A stretch of 15,894 nt of DNA. It comes from Candidatus Kaiserbacteria bacterium. GTDB taxonomy: Bacteria > Patescibacteria > Paceibacteria > UBA9973 > UBA2100. The notes under the pieces are model-generated. The model saw only the letters and a program-made list of their open reading frames with translations, was not told the origin of the DNA and searched no databases. The stretch is taken from NCBI GenBank assembly GCA_002401495.1, contig NVTG01000023.1, positions 1-15,894 of the forward strand. Reading direction: 5' to 3'. Positions 7,351-14,124 of this stretch are shown here, piece by piece; within the stretch, counting starts at the first letter, position 1; the number at the start of each line of letters is the position of its first letter. The position numbers were made by a program, and so were the translations under genes.

Positions 7351-7866
7351 ATGACTGACGAAAAGAAAGATGAAGCAGCAACAGAAGAGGTTGTTGCAGA
7401 AGAAGTTAAAGAAGAAGCTCCTGCTGTTGAGGAAACTCCAGTAAAGGAGGAGAAAGAAGAAGCTCCTGTAGTAGAAGAGGAGGCTGAAGAAGTGGAGGTA
7501 CCTAAAGAATACGTTAAGCTTATCGAGCAAATCGAAAAGATGACAGTATTGGAACTTCACGGACTAGTTAAAGTTCTAGAAAAGAAGTTTGGCGTTTCAG
7601 CTGCAGCTGTTGCTGTCTCAGGAGGTGCCGACGCTGGCGCTGCCGCTGAAGAGAAGAGTGACTACATTGTTCACCTTGTCTCAATTGGTGACTCAAAGAT
7701 TGGAGTTATCAAAGCAGTTAAAGCAACTCTAGGTCTTGGACTTAAAGAAGCTAAGGATCTTGTTGAATCAGCACCAGTTGATCTTAAGAGTGGTGTAAAG
7801 ACAGAAGAAGCTGAAGAAATGAAGACAGCTTTAATGGAAGCAGGAGCCGTTGTTGAATTGAAATAA
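7351..7866 (+). CDS. rplL: Ribosomal stalk protein bL12 (L7/L12) with a long acidic N-terminal extension
   Basis: The 171-residue product ends with a standard L7/L12: dimerisation helices at about 52-84 ([20 protein letters not shown]), an Ala/Gly hinge (about 85-100) and a C-terminal domain (about 103-171) with [19 protein letters not shown], the face that contacts translation factors. The family is usually 120-130 residues. The extra part is an N-terminal tail of about 51 residues made almost only of Glu, Val, Ala, Pro and Lys, with EEAPAVEE and EEAPVVEE as an imperfect repeat. No ATG lies at the conventional start, so the extension belongs to the frame; the ATG at 7351 gives normal intergenic spacing from rplJ. 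No SD is seen. The tail may tune factor recruitment or dimer packing, which is speculative. Confidence 0.96.
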   Translation: MTDEKKDEAATEEVVAEEVKEEAPAVEETPVKEEKEEAPVVEEEAEEVEVPKEYVKLIEQIEKMTVLELHGLVKVLEKKFGVSAAAVAVSGGADAGAAAEEKSDYIVHLVSIGDSKIGVIKAVKATLGLGLKEAKDLVESAPVDLKSGVKTEEAEEMKTALMEAGAVVELK

Positions 7867-7885
7867 TAAATATTTCTTTTTGAGT

Positions 7886-7916
7886 ACAAAACCCGCACAG
7901 CTTGTGCGGGTTTTGT
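7886..7916. terminator. Rho-independent terminator after rplL
   Basis: A perfect 14-bp stem, ACAAAACCCGCACA with TGTGCGGGTTTTGT around the loop GCT, includes a T-run on its 3' side. It separates the stalk operon from the regulator that follows. Confidence 0.88.
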
Positions 7917-7937
7917 GTATGAGGTAATATTTCGAAC

Positions 7938-8603
7938 ATGAATGATATGTTGAGTGCATTATTTGGAAGTACTGCTCGCGTGAAGATATTACGCTTGTTT
8001 CTTTCAAATCTCACAACCAACTACACGGTAGATGATGTAACTAAAAGATCCAAAGTTCATCCAAATACAGTTCGTAAGGAACTCAATCTTTTTGTAAAGA
8101 TTGGATTACTTAAGAAAGAGCAGACAACTGTAAGTACGTACAAGGGAAGTGGAAAGAATAAAAAAGAAACTAAAAAGAAATCACCTGGTTTTATCATAGA
8201 CCGTTCGTTTTCTGAATTACTGTCTTTGCGTAGCTTTATCCTAAACATTGATCCAACCGACGATGCTGATATTGAAAAAAGACTAGGTCGCACTGGAAAG
8301 ATTAAATTAATTTTAGTTGCAGGTGAATTTATACGAGATCCAAATAGTAGGGTAGATATTTTAATTGTCGGAGATGCTATTAAGGAAACAAGACTAAAGG
8401 CGGCTATAAGCGAATTAGAGGCAAAAATGGGCAAAGAGCTAAGTTATACGGCTTTTACAACTACAGATTTTAATTACAGACTAGGAGTATATGATCGTTT
8501 AATACGAGATGTATTGGATTATCCTCATCAAATCATAGTAGATAAGCTAGGCGCCAGCTGGAAGGACACTCATATGCGAAAGACTCGCAAAGTTGAGTTC
8601 TAA
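7938..8603 (+). CDS. Winged-helix transcriptional regulator with a nucleotidyltransferase-like C-terminal domain
   Basis: The 221-residue protein starts MNDMLSALFGSTARVKILRLFL, the first helices of a winged helix-turn-helix domain (about 1-65). A recognition region VTKRSKVHPNTVRKELNLFVKIGLLKKE follows a strand-like YTVDD. A Lys/Ser-rich wing (about 66-85) leads to a C-terminal domain with IKLILVAGEFIRDPNSRVDI and LIVGD, similar to the core strand of small nucleotidyltransferase (MNT-like) folds, but I do not see the full GS-x10-DxD catalytic motif. Such regulators are common in CPR genomes; targets are unknown. A GAGGT lies 13 bases upstream, too far to be sure of. The gene stands alone between two hairpins. 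Confidence 0.75.
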   Translation: MNDMLSALFGSTARVKILRLFLSNLTTNYTVDDVTKRSKVHPNTVRKELNLFVKIGLLKKEQTTVSTYKGSGKNKKETKKKSPGFIIDRSFSELLSLRSFILNIDPTDDADIEKRLGRTGKIKLILVAGEFIRDPNSRVDILIVGDAIKETRLKAAISELEAKMGKELSYTAFTTTDFNYRLGVYDRLIRDVLDYPHQIIVDKLGASWKDTHMRKTRKVEF

Positions 8604-8623
8604 ACTACTCCACAGCCTCTAAA

Positions 8624-8647
8624 AATACCGCCATTCTGGGTGGTATT
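8624..8647 (+). terminator. Possible weak terminator after the regulator
   Basis: AATACCGCC pairs with GGTGGTATT with one G·T pair and a 6-base loop. The following tract is only ATTATTAA, so termination efficiency is uncertain. Confidence 0.4.
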
Positions 8648-8714
8648 ATTAACTTAGGTCGTAAAAACTATTATTAAGATTTCAAATATATAACGCCTAG
8701 GCAAAAAATACGTT

Positions 8715-9401
8715 ATGTTGATTCAATCATGGGCTGCTGCGATACAGCAGTCTTTCCAAGAGGTTTGGTTAAACTTTGTAGTTTTCGTACCAAACATCGT
8801 AGTAGCAATAGTTATCTTCGCTATCGGATGGATCGTTGGAGCTATTTTAGGACGTGTTGTAGCGCAAGTTACAGACGCTCTTAAGATCGACAACGCCCTA
8901 AGAAGCGCAGGATTAGAAGAGGCAATTAATCGAGGAGGATTCACGCTAAGCGCAGGTGGACTACTTGGCGGACTAGTAAAATGGTTCGTTATCATAGTAT
9001 TCCTAATGGCAGCTGTGGAAGTTCTTGGGTTACAACAAGTAGGAACCTTCCTTCAGGAAGTAGTACTCTTGTACTTGCCACAAGTAATTGTAGCTGTAAT
9101 GATCCTTTTGATCGCAGCTGTACTTGCTGAGTTCGTAAAGAACTTTGTTACAGGAGCAGCAAAAGCTGCAGAAATGCGAAGCGCTCACTTCATCGGAAGT
9201 GTAGCAAAATGGTCCATCTGGATCTTTGCACTTCTTGCCGCATTAGCACAGTTAAATGTTGCTGCTGCATTTGTACAAACATTGTTTGCTGGAGTTGTTG
9301 TTGCACTCGCATTAGGATTCGGACTTGCGTTCGGACTTGGTGGTCAGAATGCTGCTGCAAAATACCTAGAACAATTGCGTGCAGAGATAAGCCACAAATA
9401 G
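8715..9401 (+). CDS. MscS-type TM-helix membrane protein (conserved TM helix family)
   Basis: The 228-residue protein has an N-terminal amphipathic segment and about five hydrophobic helices at roughly 22-46, 84-104, 119-140, 160-178 and 184-206. The region NIVVAIVIFAIGWIVGAILG with the following DALKIDNALRSAGL is the repeat of the 'conserved TM helix' family, found alone or in MscS-related channels. The last helix, VVVALALGFGLAFGLGGQNA, resembles the Gly/Ala-rich pore helix TM3 of MscS. The cytoplasmic beta domain and vestibule of MscS are absent, so this is a compact version or a channel-like subunit. It probably releases osmolytes under membrane tension, which is inferred. There is no SD; the ATG at 8715 is the first in frame. 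Transcribed alone, ending at 9421-9450. Confidence 0.82.
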   Translation: MLIQSWAAAIQQSFQEVWLNFVVFVPNIVVAIVIFAIGWIVGAILGRVVAQVTDALKIDNALRSAGLEEAINRGGFTLSAGGLLGGLVKWFVIIVFLMAAVEVLGLQQVGTFLQEVVLLYLPQVIVAVMILLIAAVLAEFVKNFVTGAAKAAEMRSAHFIGSVAKWSIWIFALLAALAQLNVAAAFVQTLFAGVVVALALGFGLAFGLGGQNAAAKYLEQLRAEISHK

Positions 9402-9420
9402 CACTCGCTATTATAGCTTT

Positions 9421-9450
9421 CAAAACACCCGCCGTGAGGCGGGTGTTTTG
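9421..9450. terminator. Rho-independent terminator
   Basis: A perfect 13-bp stem, CAAAACACCCGCC with GGCGGGTGTTTTG, closes on a GTGA tetraloop and has a T-run in its 3' arm. Confidence 0.88.
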
Positions 9451-9462
9451 TATTAGGAAATT

Positions 9463-9471
9463 TGCTAGGAT
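9463..9471 (+). promoter_or_regulatory. Extended -10 promoter candidate for the small Cys-rich gene
   Basis: TG-C-TAGGAT fits an extended -10 element, with no good -35 because the upstream terminator occupies that place. The start codon is 20 bases downstream and a full SD fits between. Confidence 0.35.
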
Positions 9472-9491
9472 GGTAAACAGGAGGAAAAACT

Positions 9492-9671
9492 ATGGCACAA
9501 GATGATCAGCCACAGCCAGATTGCACATGCCCTCGGAAGTGCCATTGCGAGTTTCTTAATGGTGAACTAGTGGGTATTTCTGATGACTGTCCAGAGCATG
9601 GTGAGGAAACAATTGAGTACGGAATCACTTGTATGAAATGCAAGGCAGAAGTTCATTGGTGGCAAGAATAG
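9492..9671 (+). CDS. Small Cys/His-rich, zinc-ribbon-like protein
   Basis: ATG 9492 to TAG 9669-9671 encodes 59 residues beginning MAQDDQPQPDCTCPRKCHCE, followed by a DDCPEHGEE segment and CMKCKAEVHWWQE. Cysteines at 11, 13, 17, 19, 33, 47 and 50 and histidines at 18, 36 and 54 could bind one or two zinc ions; CxxC at 47-50 resembles half of a zinc ribbon. A strong AGGAGG lies six bases before the ATG (9480-9485), making the start secure. It is a single-gene unit between two terminators. I do not recognise the family. Zinc-binding adaptor, regulator or metal buffer are all possible. Confidence 0.75.
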   Translation: MAQDDQPQPDCTCPRKCHCEFLNGELVGISDDCPEHGEETIEYGITCMKCKAEVHWWQE

Positions 9672-9706
9672 AAAAGGGGGCAAGACTTACGTTAAGCCCC
9701 TTTTTT
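9672..9706 (+). terminator. Rho-independent terminator of the small Cys-rich gene
   Basis: AAAAGGGG pairs with CCCCTTTT, extended by GC after one bulged G and by an inner CTTA-cgt-TAAG hairpin. Six Ts follow (9701-9706). Confidence 0.8.
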
Positions 9707-9709
9707 ACG

Positions 9710-9737
9710 TTGACTTTTTCCCTCACTGATATACAAT
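9710..9737 (+). promoter_or_regulatory. Strong promoter upstream of the rRNA region
   Basis: TTGACT (9710-9715) and TACAAT (9732-9737) are separated by 16 bases. Transcription would begin near 9744. It is the best promoter before the 23S gene, but a terminator lies between them at 9813-9833. Confidence 0.65.
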
Positions 9738-9743
9738 ATCGGC

Positions 9744-9833
9744 CACGTATATGAGTAATAAAACCAACCGAAAAGCGAGCCGTTAAGGTGCCTTTTTAAT
9801 TAAAGCATCTAGGCCGCCAACGCGGCTTTTTTT
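9744..9833 (+). ncRNA. Short promoter-to-terminator unit: small RNA or attenuated rRNA leader
   Basis: The predicted transcript is about 90 bases. An ORF of 11 codons (9751-9786, MSNKTNRKASR) begins seven bases from the predicted start, without SD. Its stop touches a hairpin AGGTG/CATCT (9786-9810, extended by CTTT/AAAG with one bulged C), and an intrinsic terminator follows. The order short ORF, hairpin, terminator resembles an attenuator, but no alternative antiterminator pairing is evident. It could equally be a free small RNA. The function is unknown. Confidence 0.4.
9813..9833 (+). terminator. Rho-independent terminator or attenuator upstream of 23S
   Basis: GCCGC-CAAC-GCGGC followed by seven Ts (9827-9833). 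Confidence 0.72.
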
Positions 9834-9883
9834 ATTTCCCGAATACGTCTGAACTTTGAAAATTACATAACATTGAAATCGAC

Positions 9884-10104
9884 ATGCAGAATAGTGTCGT
9901 CCTATTTGATTCATTGGTCTTAGCCGACCACGGGTCTTTCCGTATAGGACGCACATTGCATTTTGTCACTTTTAATTAAGTGACATTGAAACGAAACTAC
10001 TATTGGTAGCCTCACCGGGCAACCAGGTAGTTTCAAACCGTTCATAAATGGGAAGTGGTTCTTGTTTATGAACAAGTGTTAAGACACAAACAAAGCAGTT
10101 AGTG
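9884..10104 (+). ncRNA. Structured 5' leader of the 23S precursor
   Basis: This gene-free stretch is rich in complementary segments. ATGCA/TGCAT (9884-9888/9957-9961), GTG/CAC and CGTCCTAT/ATAGGACG (9898-9905/9944-9951) enclose two hairpins, TGGTC/GACCA (9915-9919/9926-9930) and ACGG/CCGT (9930-9933/9940-9943), giving a three-way junction. Then come GTCACTT/AAGTGAC (9965-9971/9978-9984), GAAACTAC/GTAGTTTC (9993-10000/10027-10034) and GTTCATAAA/TTTATGAAC (10040-10048/10065-10073). This is probably the transcribed spacer that guides rRNA folding and cleavage. No 16S rRNA and no spacer tRNA is present, and no convincing promoter lies between 9834 and 10104. Confidence 0.55.
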
Positions 10105-10613
10105 GAACTCCTTACAGGAAGTTCCATTAAGGGCGTATGGTGGATGCCTTGACTGAATGAAGCGACGAAAGACGTGGTCTGGCTGCGATAAGTTTCGGGG
10201 AGGTGCCAAACAACCTTTGATCCGGAAATCTCTGAATGGGGGAACCCCATCGAGCAATACTCGATGACCTCGTACTTGATACGAGGGGCAAACCTGGGGA
10301 ATTGAAACATCTTAGTACCCAGAGGAATAGAAACTAATAAGTATTTCCTTAGTAGCGGCGAGCGAAACGGAAGAAGCCCAAACCTCTGCGCTTGCGTAGG
10401 GGGGTTGTAAGGTATTAGTGCTGCATTTATGTAGGAAGAGTTACAAAACTAGTTGTTAAAGGAACAACCTGGGAAGGTTGACCCTAGAGGGTAATAGTCC
10501 CGTACTTGAAAACAATCTAGACTCTTTAGCTAATATTCTTGAGTAGCTCGGGACACGAATAGCCCGAGTGAATCCACCAGTACTAACTGGTAAGGCTAAA
10601 TATTCATTCAGAT

Positions 10614-10656
<43 letters not shown>

Positions 10657-11227
10657 GGTTAGGGGAGTGAAATAGAACTGAAACCATATGTCTACAAGGA
10701 GTCGAAGAGGTCTTGAACCTCAACGGCGTGCCTATTGAAGAATGAGCCAACGAGTTTATGTATATGGCTGGCTAAGCACTTATCGTGTGGAGTCACAGCG
10801 AAAGCGAGTATTAATAGTGCGAACTAATAGTCGTATGTATAAGACCCGAAATCAGGTGAGCTTACCATGAGCAGGGTGAAGGAGTTCGAAAGAACTCTGG
10901 AGGCCCGAACCGTTGTGTCGCGTAACGCACTCGGATGACTTGTGGTATGGAGTGAAAAGCTAATCGAACCTGGTAATAGCTGGTTCTCTCCGAAATAGCT
11001 TTAGGGTTAGCGTCGTGTGTTCCCTCTGGGGGTAGAGCACTGGCAGGTGTGAATAGGGCGAAAGCTCGTCACTCCTATCAAACTCCGAATACCAGAGATT
11101 AAAAACACGGCAGTTAGAGTCAGGGGGCGAAGCTCCTGTGCTCGAAAGGGAAACAGCCCAGATCGCAGTTTAAGGTCCCTAAATTGATACTAAGTACAAA
11201 TGAGGAGGTGAGGTTTCTCCGACAATG

Positions 11228-11278
<51 letters not shown>

Positions 11279-11380
11279 TCATTCAGAGACCTTGCGCCGA
11301 AGATGATCGGGGTTAAGTATCGTACCGAAAACGCGGGCTTGTGGATTTCATTGAAGAAAATATAGTTCTTTTGTATTTTG

Positions 11381-11479
11381 GCGGGTGTAGCTCAGTGGTA
11401 GAGTACCGGGGGTAGGAAATCTTGATTGGTTTCTGTTGATACCTGGAGGTCGTGAGTTCGAATCTCATCACCCGCTCCA
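11381..11479 (+). tRNA. tRNA-Gly-like cloverleaf with expanded anticodon arm, embedded in 23S rRNA
   Basis: The acceptor stem GCGGGTG (11381-11387) pairs with CACCCGC (11469-11475), followed by T73 and an encoded CCA. The D arm GCTC-AGTGGTA-GAGT and T arm GTGAG-TTCGAAT-CTCAT are canonical, with the T-loop consensus and the D-loop GG. G1:C72, C2:G71 and U73 are the known acceptor identity bases for glycine in bacteria. The anticodon stem CCGGG/CCTGG pairs (one G·U), but its loop has 31 bases instead of 7 and contains an inner hairpin GAAATC-TTGATT-GGTTTC. No U33-anticodon arrangement for Gly can be picked out on the 5' side. Flanking GTATTTTG and CAAAATAC extend the acceptor stem into the rRNA. 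It could be a tRNA processed from 23S, a tRNA with a small intron, or a tRNA-shaped rRNA arm that no longer decodes; I favour the last. Confidence 0.7.
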
Positions 11480-11485
11480 AAATAC

Positions 11486-11646
11486 ATTTGATTGAGACAA
11501 TCACACGATTGATCTTTCGATGGTAGCTCGCAAGGCACATCGAAGTCACAGACAGGCACATATAATAAAATATAAGTGACCAGCTGTATCGTGGTGTTGC
11601 ACCGAAGTAAGGGCAACTCCTACTAAAGGACTTGTCTCAATCAAAT
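11486..11646 (+). ncRNA. Second structured domain of the helix 45 insertion
   Basis: A perfect 14-bp closing helix (ATTTGATTGAGACA with its complement) encloses hairpins TTCGATG/CATCGAA, GTCAC/GTGAC with an AT-rich inner stem, and GGTGTTGC/GCAACTCC (seven of eight pairs). It resembles no RNA family I know. It may be a rigid rRNA expansion segment or a domesticated small RNA. Confidence 0.5.
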
Positions 11647-12398
11647 CTTTTTTCAAACAGACGTTTGAATCTTCAATGAAATCCGTGAGCGGTAGGAGAG
11701 CGTTCCATTGGCTATGAAGGCGAAGGGGTGACCCACGCTGGAGCATATGGAAGTGATAATGTTGGCACGAGTAACCACATTGCGAGTGAGAGTCTCGCAC
11801 GCCGAAATACCGAGGTTTCCTGGGCTATGAAGATCAGCTCAGGGTTAGTCGGGCCTAAGCCGATCCCGAACGGGGGAGGCGATGGACATACGGTTAATAT
11901 TCCGTAACCTGCGCATAATGCGATGGAGTGACGGGGGAAACAAGTACGAGCATCTTATTGGATTGATGTTTTTTGCTCCAAGGGAGGATACATAGGCAAA
12001 TCCGTGTATCACATACTTCCGAGAGCCGAAGAAACGTTTCTGTTTTGCAGAAATGAATTCGTGCGAAGAGCCCTCCAAGAAAAGCTTCTAAGCTTAATTA
12101 TGTGTGGACCGTACCGCAAACCAACACAGGTGGTAGAGTCGAGAAGACTAAGGCGAACGGGTGAAAGTTCCTCAAGGAACTCGGCAAAACAGCGACCGTA
12201 ACTTAGGGATAAGGTCCGCCTGCATACCTTCGGGTTATGTAGGCCGCAGCGAAAGAGTCCTGGCGACTGTTTATCAAAAACACAGCTCCCTGCGAACTCG
12301 TAAGAGGATGTATAGGGGGTGACGCCTGACCAATGCCGGAAGGTTAAACATGGATGGTGAATGGAGTTTACTCTGTTTGCTGGGCTATGTAAGCCCCG

Positions 12399-12433
<35 letters not shown>

Positions 12434-12682
12434 TTGTCCTGGCACTTTGTGCTTGGACAAAGGACTAGGACTGTTATGGAACGAAAAGATAAACTAAAAA
12501 AACGCAAAAGTTGCCTCACTATGTAGCAATACATGGAGGGTCCAAAAACATTTGGCTATATCGGTGAAAAACTCGCGCACGCGAGAGAACACCGAGGGAA
12601 GTCGTAATTGACCCCGTAGAGACTAAACGCCAAACATCCCTTTGGGATGAAGATATAGTCCAACCGTATATAGGAAACGGAG
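12434..12682 (+). other. Group I intron, ORF-less, at E. coli 23S position 1931
   Basis: The conserved exon GGTCCTAAGGT|AGCG is split here (E. coli U1931|A1932). The 249-nt insert ends in G, as group I introns do. Core elements appear in order: TATCGGTGAAA (about P4/Q), CCGAGGGAA, GTAGAGACTAAACGC (R) and GAAGATATAGTCC (S with the P7 3' strand). A 5' hairpin TTTGTCC/GGACAAA (12433-12439/12455-12461) spans the splice site, and upstream exon GTCCTA can also pair with intron TAGGAC (12466-12471). There is no homing endonuclease; the only frame noticed is a 16-codon ORF (MERKDKLKKRKSCLTM). The site is a classic home of endonuclease-carrying introns, beside the I-CeuI target. It must be removed for helix 69 and its neighbourhood to fold. 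Confidence 0.88.
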
Positions 12683-13343
12683 AGCGTAATTCCTTGTCTA
12701 GTAATTGTAGACGTGCACGAATGGCGTAACGACTGGGACACTGTCTCGAGGAACTGCCCGGTGAAAATGCAATTCCGGTAAAGATGCCGGATACCTGCAG
12801 CAGGACGGAAAGACCCCAGGAGCTTTACTACAGCTTCATATTGGGGGCGTGTAAACAATGCGTAGAATAGATGGGAGGCTTTGATGCAATTCTTTTGGGA
12901 GTTGTTGAGCCGTCAGTGAAATACCATCCTTTGTTTATGCGTCTCCTAACCAGTGAGGAAAAACCTCATCGAGACAGTATGTGGCAGGTAGTTTTAGTGG
13001 GGCGCTATCCTCCTAAAAAGTAACGGAGGAGTTTAAAGGTTCTCTAGGCGCGGATGGAAACCGTGCCGATAGTGTAATGGCATAAGAGAGCTTGACTGCA
13101 AGACGTACGTGTCAAGCAGGCGCGAAAGCGGAACATAGTGAACCGACAGTTTGCATTAGATGCAGCTGGAGATTAACGGATAAAAGTTACCCTGGGGATA
13201 ACAGGCTGGTACCGCCTAAGAGTTCATATCGCCGGCGGTGTTCGGCACCTCGATGTCGGCTCACCTTATCCTGGGGCTGGAGAAGGTCCCAAGGGTTTGG
13301 CTGTTCGCCAATTAAAAAGGTACGCGAGCTGGGTTCAGACCGT

Positions 13344-13604
13344 TGAGAAGTTGTTTTATTACGACTTCTCAACAGTCTGAATCCGAGGCTAAATTCAAAT
13401 TGAATTTAAAAGACATCATCACGGCGGCACTAAGTAGAAATATTTAGTTGCTTAAGTTAGCTATATCGGTGAAATCGAACTTTCTTAGCAGAGAGTTAGA
13501 CAATACCGAGGGAAGTCGTAATTGACCCCGTAGAGACTAGACGCTAACCAACTTACTGTTTACAGAAGTTGAAGATATAGTCCAAGTGTATGACCACAAC
13601 ACAG
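13344..13604 (+). other. Group I intron, ORF-less, at E. coli 23S position 2593
   Basis: The exon GTTCAGACCGT|CGTGAGACAG is split (E. coli U2593|C2594), the same site as the chloroplast I-CreI intron. The 261-nt insert ends in G and carries the same core as the intron at 12434: CTATATCGGTGAAA, CCGAGGGAA, GTAGAGACTAGACGC and GAAGATATAGTCCAA. A stretch of 34 bases from CCGAGGGAAG to GAGACTA is identical between the two introns. The 5' end forms a long hairpin across the splice site: TTCAGAC/GTCTGAA (13334-13340/13375-13381), one C×A mismatch, then GTTGAGAAGTTG with CGACTTCTCAAC (13342-13353/13362-13373) and an 8-base loop. No ORF of note is present. It interrupts the peptidyl-transferase domain, so splicing must be efficient. 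Confidence 0.9.
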
Positions 13605-13745
13605 CGTGAGACAGGTTGGTCATAATCCGCTGCAGGCGTCGATTTTTGAGAAGATTTGTCCCTAGTACGAGAGGACCGGGATGAACTGACCTCTGGTCTA
13701 TCGGCTGTTTCACCAGAAGCATTGTCGAGTAGCTATGTCGGGAAT

Positions 13746-13778
<33 letters not shown>

Positions 13779-13905
13779 AACTTCAAGATAAGAAATCATT
13801 TGAGATCCGTAGGAGACTACTACGTTGATAGGCACTAGGTGTAAGCATAGCGATATGCTCAGCCGAGGTGTACTAATTCATCGAGGAGTTTCCTGTATGG
13901 AGTTC

Positions 13906-14124
13906 TCTAACAGCTTTGTTAAAAATTCTGTGTGTCGATTTCAGTGTTATGTAGTACGTATTTGTACGTATGTTTGAATGTGAAGAGGCTCCGTTCTGGG
14001 GTGTCGTGGATTGCTTTCGTTCCCTCAAGAACCGGCAACATGATAGCAAGGTTTCCTTGCCCTCATTACTTCAGTCCTTTTCATAAGGACTCACATTCAA
14101 GTATATGTACAAGTTCGAATATTG
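13906..14124 (+). ncRNA. Structured 23S-5S internal transcribed spacer
   Basis: No protein gene or tRNA lies here. A perfect 10-bp helix TTGAATGTGA/TCACATTCAA (13974-13983/14091-14100) encloses hairpins GCAAGG-ttt-CCTTGC (14046-14060) and AGTCCTT/AAGGACT (14073-14079/14085-14091). A TACGTA-tttg-TACGTA hairpin precedes it (13955-13970). The enclosed domain of about 107 nt matches neither SRP RNA, RNase P nor tmRNA by the motifs I checked. Confidence 0.5.

Larger units (their letters stand above)
11343..11684 (+). other. Large insertion at the tip of 23S helix 45
   Basis: Just after the GATGATCGGGGTTAAG block (E. coli about 1130-1150), a perfect 15-bp helix (11343-11357 with 11670-11684) extends helix 45 and encloses about 312 extra bases. 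Three arms sit inside: a tRNA-like arm with an 8-bp extension (11373-11485), a second domain closed by a perfect 14-bp helix (11486-11499 with 11633-11646), and a hairpin TTCAAAC-agac-GTTTGAA (11652-11669). The first two arms abut with no spacer. No group I or II intron core and no credible ORF is seen, so it probably stays in the rRNA or is cut out by processing. After it the gene resumes at GTGAGCGGTAGGAGAGCGTTCC in normal register. Confidence 0.85.

Noticed and set aside
11343..11684. The helix 45 insertion as a third group I intron
   Set aside because: None of the core blocks shared by the other two introns occurs in it, and its ends are joined by a perfect helix continuing a normal rRNA stem.
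11313..12201. Open frames of 65-84 codons on both strands inside the 23S gene
   Set aside because: They overlap conserved rRNA blocks and the structured insertion, have no SD or family resemblance, and change strand at random; they are chance frames.
12474..12524. 16-codon Lys-rich ORF inside the 1931 intron as an endonuclease remnant
   Set aside because: Far too short for any LAGLIDADG or HNH trace, and composition alone is not evidence.
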